Assembly (NCBI GenBank): GCA_030018645.1
Contig: JASEHX010000006.1
Span: forward strand, 1 to 11,803
Reading direction: 5' to 3'
DNA length: 11,803 nucleotides
Source of the DNA: Candidatus Margulisiibacteriota bacterium
Lineage (GTDB): Bacteria; Margulisbacteria; WOR-1; O2-12-FULL-45-9
A model generated the notes under the pieces. The model was not told where the DNA came from. It worked only from the letters and a program-made list of their open reading frames with translations, and ran no database searches. The position numbers and the translations under genes were made by a program. How positions within the stretch are numbered: the first letter of the stretch is position 1; every line of letters starts with the position of its first letter. Positions 6,654 to 11,803 of this stretch are shown here, piece by piece.

Positions 6654-7931
6654 CTAAACCTTAATGATTTGCCCTCGTTCAGCCCCCACGGATATCATGC
6701 TAACTTTAGTCTCCGCGATTTCAGCCAGTTTATCCAAATATTTCTTAGCATTGGAAGGCAGTTCCTGGTAATTGGTGATCTTAGAAGTATCTTCTTTCCA
6801 GCCCGGCGCTTCTTCATATACCGGTTTACATAATGCTAACCGGTTAATATCTGTCGGGAAATCAGTAATCTTGGAACCCTTATATTCATAGGCCGTACAA
6901 ATGTTGATCTTATCTAACCCATCCAGCACATCGAGTTTGGTTACGGCCAATTGGGATAAGCTGTTGATGCGAGCTGAAAATTTCATGACCACCCCATCAA
7001 ACCAGCCGCAGCGCCGCGGGCGGCCGGTAGTGGCGCCGTATTCCCCGCCTTTTTCCCGCAAATCATCCCCCAATTTTCCTTCAATTTCAGTGGGGAAAGG
7101 CCCGCTGCCGACGCGGGTGATATAGGCCTTGACCACGCCGATCACTTCATCAATGTCTTTAGGTCCAACTCCTGCCCCAACACAAGCGCCTCCCGAAACT
7201 GGGTTGGAACTGGTAACAAAAGGATATGTCCCTTGGTCAACATCCAGCATGGTTCCTTGGGCGCCTTCCAGTAAAACGTTCTTCTTCTTGGCAATGGCTT
7301 GATGCACCAGGGCAGTTGATTCTTCCACCACATATTTTTTAATCGCGTGGGCATATCCCAGATATTCGTTTAATAATTGTTCTAGATTAACTTTTTTATC
7401 AAAAGCATAAAACTTTTCCAGTAAAAACGATTTTTCTTCAATATTCCATTCTAGTTTTTCCCGCACTAATTTTTCATTGTAAAGATCAGAAATACGAATC
7501 CCGCGGCGGTTGAATTTATCAACATAGCACGGGCCAATTCCTCGGCAGGTTGTACCAATCCGGCCAGCTTCTCTTTTCTTTTCTTGAGCTTGGTCTAAAT
7601 AGCGGTGATAGGGAAAAATAACGTGGGCTTGGGAAGAGATGCGCAAATTATCGGCTGAATAGCCTTTAGCCTGCAGAGTTTCAATTTCCTGGACTAAAAC
7701 GGCTGGATCAATCACAACTCCATTGCCGATGACGCACAAAACATTGGAAAAGAAAATCCCGGAAGGGATAAGGTGAAGCTTGAAGATCTCATTTTTAATG
7801 ACAACCGTATGGCCGGCATTGTTGCCGCCTTGGTAGCGGACCACCAGATCCATATCGCGGGATAGAAGATCAGTAATCTTCCCTTTCCCTTCATCTCCCC
7901 ACTGCGTGCCGACAATTACAGTAACTGCCAT
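6654..7931 (-). CDS. purA: Adenylosuccinate synthetase
   Basis: A complete 425-residue enzyme joining IMP and aspartate with GTP, the first committed step from IMP to AMP. The N-terminus MAVTVIVGTQWGDEGKGKIT carries the phosphate loop with D13; GGNNAGHTVV (35-44) carries the second catalytic residue, His41. Other conserved parts are GIGPCYVDKFNRRGIRI, LLEGAQGTMLDVDQGTYPFV and SVGAERGQIIKV at the end. The ATG lies four bases after the aspS stop. An AAGGAG inside the end of aspS sits about 11 bases upstream, slightly long for a ribosome site. It is probably cotranscribed with com and aspS, which links aspartate use in protein and purine synthesis, though such groupings can also be chance. Confidence 0.98.
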   Translation of the reverse strand: MAVTVIVGTQWGDEGKGKITDLLSRDMDLVVRYQGGNNAGHTVVIKNEIFKLHLIPSGIFFSNVLCVIGNGVVIDPAVLVQEIETLQAKGYSADNLRISSQAHVIFPYHRYLDQAQEKKREAGRIGTTCRGIGPCYVDKFNRRGIRISDLYNEKLVREKLEWNIEEKSFLLEKFYAFDKKVNLEQLLNEYLGYAHAIKKYVVEESTALVHQAIAKKKNVLLEGAQGTMLDVDQGTYPFVTSSNPVSGGACVGAGVGPKDIDEVIGVVKAYITRVGSGPFPTEIEGKLGDDLREKGGEYGATTGRPRRCGWFDGVVMKFSARINSLSQLAVTKLDVLDGLDKINICTAYEYKGSKITDFPTDINRLALCKPVYEEAPGWKEDTSKITNYQELPSNAKKYLDKLAEIAETKVSMISVGAERGQIIKV

Positions 7932-7935
7932 TGAT

Positions 7936-9729
7936 TTAAATACTCCTTATGTGAATTTCTTTTAGTTGCTGCGGGTCAGCAACATCCGGCGCCCCGGTTA
8001 GCGGGCACAAAGCTGATTGGGTTTTGGGGAAAGCGATGACATCACGGATAGACCCCATGCCTGCCAACAGCATTACCAAACGGTCAATTCCCAGCGCAAT
8101 CCCGCCATGCGGCGGAGCGCCGTATTCAAAGGCCTCAACTAAAAAGCCAAAGCGGCGCTGGGTTTCTTCGTGCGATAAACCAAGGATTTTAAAGATTTTT
8201 GATTGGATGTCCGGCCGGTGGATCCTAATTGAACCTCCGCCGATTTCATTGCCGTTTAAAACAAAATCATAGGCCTGGGCTTTAATCAACCCAGGGTCTT
8301 TAGCAAACCTTTCTTCAATATCGCCCCAACTGCCGTGCGGCGCAGTAAATGGGTGGTGATTAGACACCCAGCGGTTTTCGGTTTCGCTGTACTCAAATAA
8401 CGGAAAATCAGTTACCCATAGGAAATTAAATACATTCGGATCAATTAAATTAAGTTTTTTGCCCAGTTCCAGCCGCAAAGCTCCCAATACCTGATTAGCC
8501 GCCTTCAATTTATCGGCCACAAAAATTAAGGTATCGCCCGTTTCCCCTTGCATTTGTTTTACAATTGCATCCACTTGTTCGGGTTTAAAGAATTTAGTGA
8601 TGGGCGACTTTAAGCCATCAGCGGTTATAGCAATCCAGGCCAAACCTTTGGCACCCAATTGTTTAGCCGAGTCTTCTAATTTGTCCATATCAGCACGGGA
8701 AAAAGAGGCAGCCCCTTTTACATTAATACCCTTTACTACCCCACCCTTTTCCACCGTTTCCCTAAAAACTTTAAAATCCACCGTCTTAACTAATTCGCTA
8801 ATATCATCTAATTCGAGGCCAAAGCGCGTATCGGGCTTATCTGAACCGTAGCGCCGCATAGCTTCTTCCCAACTTAATTTGGAGAATGGTGTTTTGATTT
8901 TGGGCAGATGTTTACCGCGATATTGGTCAATATCTTTTTCTAATTCAACCATGGTATGGGCCATAATTTTTTCAATCGTTTCAATCACGTCTTTTTCGGT
9001 GCAAAACGACATTTCAATATCGGCTTGGGTAAATTCGGGCTGGCGGTCGGCCCGCAAGTCTTCGTCACGGAAACAACGGACGATTTGATAGTACTTTTCC
9101 ATCCCCGCTACCATCAGTAACTGCTTAAATAACTGGGGAGATTGAGGCAAAGCATAAAATTTGCCTGGGTTTAACCGGCTGGGCACCAAAAAGTCCCTTG
9201 CCCCTTCGGGGGTTGATTTGGTTAAAAATGGGGTCTCAATTTCTAAAAACCCTTCTTTGTCCAGGCAATCAGAAATAGCTTTCACCACTTTATGGCGGAA
9301 GATTAGATTTTCGCGCATTTTATCTTTACGTAAATCAAGGTAGCGGTATTTGAGGCGCACCATTTCGTCCGGTTCGGTGCGGGCATCTGCTACTTCAATT
9401 GCCGGAGTTTTAGATGTATTGAGAATAGTTAATTCTAACGCCACCACCTCGATTTCGCCGGTGGGCATATCTTTATTGACAGTATCAGTCGACCGCTCAA
9501 CAATTTCGCCTTTTATGCTGACCACAAATTCGGGGCGCAGTTTACCGGCATTATTATGCAGTTCTTTATTATCTTGGTTGAAGACAATTTGAACCAGACC
9601 GGAGCGATCACGCAGGTCAATAAAAATTAAGCCGCCATGGTCCCGGCGGCGGTGCACCCACCCGGCCAACTGGACTTCCGATCCAACATCTTTCTTCCTT
9701 AATTCTCCGCAATTGTTTGATCGGTACAT
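7936..9729 (-). CDS. aspS: Aspartyl-tRNA synthetase (bacterial type)
   Basis: A 597-residue class IIb synthetase that charges tRNA with aspartate. The OB-fold anticodon-binding domain is about 1-105. The catalytic domain begins with RYLDLR (129-134) and holds FLVPSR (180-185), the QSPQLFKQLLM segment (196-206), motif 2 RCFRDEDLRADRQPEFTQ (218-235) and motif 3 GIALGIDRLVMLLAG (543-557). The bacterial GAD insertion is about 305-420. His31 in RRRDHGG is the residue associated with relaxed anticodon recognition in non-discriminating AspRS, so this enzyme may also charge tRNA-Asn. The first 31 bases overlap the end of the com-like gene, and an AAAGGG about seven bases upstream serves as ribosome site. 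purA follows closely. Confidence 0.98.
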   Translation of the reverse strand: MYRSNNCGELRKKDVGSEVQLAGWVHRRRDHGGLIFIDLRDRSGLVQIVFNQDNKELHNNAGKLRPEFVVSIKGEIVERSTDTVNKDMPTGEIEVVALELTILNTSKTPAIEVADARTEPDEMVRLKYRYLDLRKDKMRENLIFRHKVVKAISDCLDKEGFLEIETPFLTKSTPEGARDFLVPSRLNPGKFYALPQSPQLFKQLLMVAGMEKYYQIVRCFRDEDLRADRQPEFTQADIEMSFCTEKDVIETIEKIMAHTMVELEKDIDQYRGKHLPKIKTPFSKLSWEEAMRRYGSDKPDTRFGLELDDISELVKTVDFKVFRETVEKGGVVKGINVKGAASFSRADMDKLEDSAKQLGAKGLAWIAITADGLKSPITKFFKPEQVDAIVKQMQGETGDTLIFVADKLKAANQVLGALRLELGKKLNLIDPNVFNFLWVTDFPLFEYSETENRWVSNHHPFTAPHGSWGDIEERFAKDPGLIKAQAYDFVLNGNEIGGGSIRIHRPDIQSKIFKILGLSHEETQRRFGFLVEAFEYGAPPHGGIALGIDRLVMLLAGMGSIRDVIAFPKTQSALCPLTGAPDVADPQQLKEIHIRSI

Positions 9730-9911
9730 TCCCTTTCCCTTTCTGCCGGTTCATCAATCACCTTAGTTGTAGCTGAAATTGTAATATAAATTTCTTCGGT
9801 AAATAGGTTTAGCGTTTTACAGCGAGGACATTTCACCTCAACCTTAGCCGACCCCTCAATTTTAGCTAAAAGACGGTTGCACTGTCTGCAGCGAAAATCC
9901 AGCATGGGCAT
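9699..9911 (-). CDS. Com-like small zinc-ribbon protein
   Basis: A 70-residue protein with a four-cysteine zinc site, C8-X2-C11 and C28-X2-C31, in FRCRQCNRLLAKIEGSAKVE followed by VKCPRCKTLNLF. The spacing and the NRLL/KCPRC words resemble the Com protein of phage Mu, a zinc-binding translational activator of mom mRNA, and its relatives in bacterial genomes. The C-terminal 35 residues are polar and look disordered. AAGGAGG eight bases before the ATG is the best ribosome site in the window. The 3' end overlaps aspS by 31 bases, so the two are translationally linked. No prophage genes are nearby, so this looks like a host gene. RNA binding is possible by homology but unproven. Confidence 0.75.
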   Translation of the reverse strand: MPMLDFRCRQCNRLLAKIEGSAKVEVKCPRCKTLNLFTEEIYITISATTKVIDEPAERERECTDQTIAEN

Positions 9912-9913
9912 AA

Positions 9914-9964
9914 AATCGCCTCCTTTTATGCAGTTATGGTAGCATAAAAGGAAAAGCGATTCAA
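9914..9964 (-). promoter_or_regulatory. Promoter of com-aspS-purA within an inverted repeat
   Basis: On the minus strand TTGAAT (9964-9959), a 17-base spacer ending in TGC, and TACCAT (9941-9936) make a plausible extended -10 promoter. Two perfect 10-bp arms, CCTTTTATGC (9922-9931) and GCATAAAAGG (9942-9951) on the plus strand, flank the -10 box with a 10-base gap; AATCGC (9914-9919) and GCGATT (9956-9961) extend the symmetry with a small bulge. The left arm also contains the com ribosome site. It could be an operator over the -10, or, in RNA reading through from hisS, a hairpin that hides the ribosome site or ends hisS transcription. Confidence 0.6.
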
Positions 9965-9973
9965 TGAAGGGGG

Positions 9974-11248
9974 CTAAATTTTCAGCTCATCGAATAAACG
10001 ATCAAAAGACATGTCCTGCTGGTCAGAAGTTTGCATGTTTCTCAAAATAGCGGATTGTTTTTTAATTTCATCATCGCCGATAATGTAAACGTATTGGGCC
10101 CCAGCCCGGTCAGCTACCTTCATTTGCGCTTTTAATGATTTGCCAAGATAATCCATATCAGCCGAAACCCCTCGGCTTCGAGCCTTCTGCAACATATCAA
10201 AACCAATTTTCTTAGCTTCCTCACCAATTGTGGCAAAATAGATAATAATTCTACCTTCATTTGTCACCTGCCTGCCGGCAGGCAGGATTTGATATTTGTC
10301 ATTAGTCATTATTTCTATAACCCGCTCCAATCCGATCGCAAAGCCAACGGCCGGTGTCGGTTTTCCGCCCAATTCTTCCACCAGCCCATCATACCGGCCC
10401 CCGCCCGAAACCGCATTTTGCGCCCCCAGTTTACTCGAAACAATCTCAAAGGTTGTTTTCGTATAATAATCCAACCCTCGAACTAACCGGTTATTAACCT
10501 TGTACCTAACCATCAAACCATCCAACCATCCAACCACCTTTTCAAAATGCGTTTTACATTCTTCGCAAAGCACTTCACTTGAAGCTGGGGCATTCTCTAT
10601 GTACTTTTGGCACTTTGTCTCTTTGCAATCCAGCACACGCAAAGGATTATTAATAAACCGCTCCTGGCAGTCGGCGCACATATGTTTGATATTATCTTTC
10701 AGATACTCGCTTAGTTTTTTACGATATGCCGGGCGGCATTTGGTACAGCCCACGCTATTGATATCCACTTCCAAATCTTTCAACCCGATTTCACTTAAAA
10801 GCTGCAGATTAAGGATGATTACTTCGGCATCCAAAAGAGGGTCATTCGATCCAAAGACCTCAACACCTGCTTGATGGAATTGCCGCTGGCGGCCGGCTTG
10901 GGGCCGCTCGTAACGAAACATGGGACCGATATAATATAGTTTAGTTAAAAGATCAGGGCCGATAAGATTATTTTCTAAACAGGCCCGAACTACCGGGGCG
11001 GTTTCTTCAGGCCTTAAGGTCAAACTCCTGCCCTTGCGGTCTTCAAAAGTATACATTTCCTTGCCGACAATGTCGGTGGTCTTGCCAATTGAACGGGTAA
11101 ACAACTCGGTAGACTCAAAGATCGGCGTGCGGATCTCCATATAATTGTAGAGAGCAAATATTTTGCGGCAGGCCGCTTCTATCTTTTGCCACACAAAAGA
11201 ATCCGCGGGAAGTATATCCTTGGTACCACGGGGAACTGCATATTGCAT
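9974..11248 (-). CDS. hisS: Histidyl-tRNA synthetase
   Basis: A 424-residue class IIa synthetase charging tRNA-His. It starts MQYAVPRGTKDILPADSFVW. Motif 2 is in GPMFRYERPQAGRQRQFHQA (108-127), the histidine-A signature is LVRGLDYYTKTTFEI (255-269), and motif 3 is VGFAIGLERVIEI (301-313). A Cys-rich helical insertion carries CX2C pairs (168/171, 191/194, 228/231) plus C208 and C213, which may bind zinc, as in a subset of bacterial HisRS. The anticodon-binding domain is about 333-424. Two oddities are encoded: LPAGRQV (322-328) comes from a 20-bp palindrome in the linker between domains, and WLDGLMV (241-247) comes from degenerate octamers. The start has a near-leaderless promoter; the stop is TAG. 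Confidence 0.97.
   Translation of the reverse strand: MQYAVPRGTKDILPADSFVWQKIEAACRKIFALYNYMEIRTPIFESTELFTRSIGKTTDIVGKEMYTFEDRKGRSLTLRPEETAPVVRACLENNLIGPDLLTKLYYIGPMFRYERPQAGRQRQFHQAGVEVFGSNDPLLDAEVIILNLQLLSEIGLKDLEVDINSVGCTKCRPAYRKKLSEYLKDNIKHMCADCQERFINNPLRVLDCKETKCQKYIENAPASSEVLCEECKTHFEKVVGWLDGLMVRYKVNNRLVRGLDYYTKTTFEIVSSKLGAQNAVSGGGRYDGLVEELGGKPTPAVGFAIGLERVIEIMTNDKYQILPAGRQVTNEGRIIIYFATIGEEAKKIGFDMLQKARSRGVSADMDYLGKSLKAQMKVADRAGAQYVYIIGDDEIKKQSAILRNMQTSDQQDMSFDRLFDELKI
10267..10286. repeat. Perfect 20-bp palindrome inside hisS
   Basis: CCTGCCTGCC (10267-10276) is followed at once by its exact reverse complement GGCAGGCAGG (10277-10286). It is GC-rich compared with its surroundings and is read in frame as LPAGRQV in the HisRS interdomain linker. 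Small GC-rich palindromes that encode PAGRQ-like peptides recur in proteins of several uncultivated bacterial lineages, by my recollection, which suggests a dispersed palindromic element that tolerates coding insertion. Confidence 0.8.
10505..10536. repeat. Four tandem octamers inside hisS
   Basis: On the plus strand the units CCTAACCA, TCAAACCA, TCCAACCA and TCCAACCA follow each other without gaps; the last two are identical and all end in ACCA. Because eight is not a multiple of three, successive units are read in different frames, giving VVGWLDGLMVRY in HisRS. The protein length here looks normal for the family, so the repeat seems to have replaced rather than lengthened the segment. Confidence 0.7.
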
Positions 11249-11258
11249 ATTAGAATAA

Positions 11259-11267
11259 ATTATAACA
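11259..11267 (-). promoter_or_regulatory. Extended -10 promoter of hisS, near-leaderless
   Basis: TGTTATAAT (11267-11259, minus strand) is a perfect extended -10, preceded by further TG (TTGTGT). Ten bases separate it from the hisS ATG at 11248, and the gap TTATTCTAAT holds no ribosome site, so the mRNA should begin about three or four bases before the start codon. No good -35 at normal spacing. The same layout occurs at rpsO and at the right-edge gene. It leaves no room for a T-box leader. Confidence 0.75.
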
Positions 11268-11304
11268 CAATCAATGATTTCCTAGCTCAAATTAAGCTTA
11301 GAAA

Positions 11305-11715
11305 TTAAAATGCATACCACCTTCCACCATACATTTTTTGCAACGTTCCTATTAGGCAGACTTCATGCGGAGTAACCTTCCTTATTTGCAATTTAATATT
11401 TGGCAAATATTGTTGAATTGCAGCATCCACTATATAGTATGCGCTCGGCAATTTAAGTATAGCAACAGTATGATATTCGCATGTTGCGTCAGGTCTATTT
11501 TTTAGGAAACAAAAATCGCCTTTCTTAAATAATCCGCCAGTATATGAGTACATTTGCCCTGGGCCAATCCAATGCTTTTTGATCCAATCAACAGCATTTT
11601 TACATTCGCCCAATTTATCAACTGGTATTTTTCTCGCAAAAGCAATTAATAACCTTATAAAAGGGTCGATACATTTTTTTATACCTATTGATTTTCTATT
11701 AACCCTAATTTGCAT
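11305..11715 (-). CDS. Protein of unknown function, possible transglutaminase-like fold
   Basis: A 136-residue basic protein that I do not recognise. It has no signal peptide; residues 15-28 (CIDPFIRLLIAFAR) are mildly hydrophobic. Three residues could form a Cys-His-Asp triad in the order and rough spacing of transglutaminase/papain-like domains: C38 (LGECKNAVDW), H82 (CEYHTVAILKL) and D97 (YYIVDAAIQQY), with the His and Asp on what look like two beta strands. This is pattern reading only and could be chance. Start: ATG with GAGAGG five bases upstream. It has its own promoter and a 56-base gap to hisS. Local codon use is more AT-rich than in the hisS and aspS genes, which may point to later acquisition. 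Confidence 0.7.
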   Translation of the reverse strand: MQIRVNRKSIGIKKCIDPFIRLLIAFARKIPVDKLGECKNAVDWIKKHWIGPGQMYSYTGGLFKKGDFCFLKNRPDATCEYHTVAILKLPSAYYIVDAAIQQYLPNIKLQIRKVTPHEVCLIGTLQKMYGGRWYAF

Positions 11716-11742
11716 GTGCGCCTCTCTCTTTCTTCCTAATAT

Positions 11743-11772
11743 ATTATCGTCATTTTTGTGCTATAATTTCAA
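11743..11772 (-). promoter_or_regulatory. Promoter of the 136-residue protein gene
   Basis: TTGAAA (11772-11767) and GATAAT (11748-11743) on the minus strand are separated by 18 bases, each one base or two from consensus. The transcript would have a leader of about 20 bases holding the GAGAGG ribosome site at 11726-11721. The -35 box shares its last base with the -10 of the divergent plus-strand promoter. Confidence 0.55.
11759..11767 (+). promoter_or_regulatory. Extended -10 promoter of the right-edge gene
   Basis: TGCTATAAT (11759-11767) is a perfect extended -10 on the plus strand, in the same TGTGCTATAAT context as at rpsO. Nine bases separate it from an ATG at 11777, predicting a near-leaderless mRNA. 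No convincing -35 is seen at normal spacing. Confidence 0.6.
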
Positions 11773-11776
11773 TCAT

Positions 11777-11803
11777 ATGAACAACGAGATAAATGATTTT
11801 GTG
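11777..11803 (+). CDS. Start of a gene running off the right edge (unknown product)
   Basis: ATG at 11777 opens nine codons (MNNEINDFV) to the window end without a stop. It is called a gene mainly because a perfect extended -10 box sits nine bases upstream, the same distance as at rpsO. An alternative ATG at 11793, five bases after a GAG, would lie in a different frame. Too little is present to name a product. It is the only plus-strand gene in the window and is divergent from the 136-residue protein gene. Confidence 0.35.

Noticed and set aside
7142..7354. 70-codon minus-strand frame within purA
   Set aside because: It is an alternative-frame shadow of well-conserved purA, with no independent signals; the plus-strand frames opposite pnp, ribF, aspS, purA and hisS were rejected for the same reason.
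11278..11304. Inverted repeat after the 136-residue gene as a terminator
   Set aside because: The 10-bp arms have two central mismatches and no T run follows, so it is too weak to call.
11249..11304. T-box or other leader before hisS
   Set aside because: Only 10 bases separate the -10 box from ATG, and no T-box elements are visible.

Overview
The window is a compact run of housekeeping genes from a bacterium, almost all on the minus strand, so it is read from right to left. Gene spacing is very tight (abutting stops and starts, TTGA- and 31-nt overlaps). Base composition is moderate to AT-leaning. Three features suggest an uncultivated candidate-phylum bacterium rather than a well-known lineage: small palindromic DNA inserted in frame in hisS, promoters that place ATG only 9-10 nt after the -10 box, and a GxxExxY gene next to an IS-like end. 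The general style resembles Margulisbacteria/Saganbacteria or CPR genomes, but this is an impression only; I cannot assign a phylum from the sequence.

Right to left on the minus strand: (1) an unrecognised 136-aa protein with a possible Cys-His-Asp triad, divergent from a gene that starts on the plus strand at the right edge; (2) hisS with its own near-leaderless promoter; (3) a Com-like zinc-ribbon gene, aspS and purA, transcribed together behind a promoter whose -10 box sits between the arms of an inverted repeat; (4) a DUF433/DUF5615 toxin-antitoxin-like pair with its own promoter, followed by queC, amj and ribF, the last coupled through a TTGA overlap; (5) a 130-nt intergenic stretch with two near-identical hairpins; (6) rpsO with a near-leaderless promoter, then pnp and a membrane-anchored lytic transglycosylase; (7) about 300 nt without an intact gene, made of short ATTAG/ATTCG words; (8) a GxxExxY gene cut off after 49 codons beside what looks like the end of an insertion sequence at the left edge.

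The genes cover tRNA charging (HisRS, AspRS), purine and flavin cofactor synthesis (PurA, RibF), queuosine precursor synthesis (QueC), translation and RNA decay (S15, PNPase) and cell-wall work (Amj lipid II flippase, SLT transglycosylase). I found no CRISPR array, tRNA, rRNA or known riboswitch. The most interesting points are the repeated TGTGYTATAAT-N9/10-ATG start architecture, the operator-like inverted repeat before the com-aspS-purA unit, the two kinds of repeat DNA inside hisS, and the interrupted GxxExxY gene.
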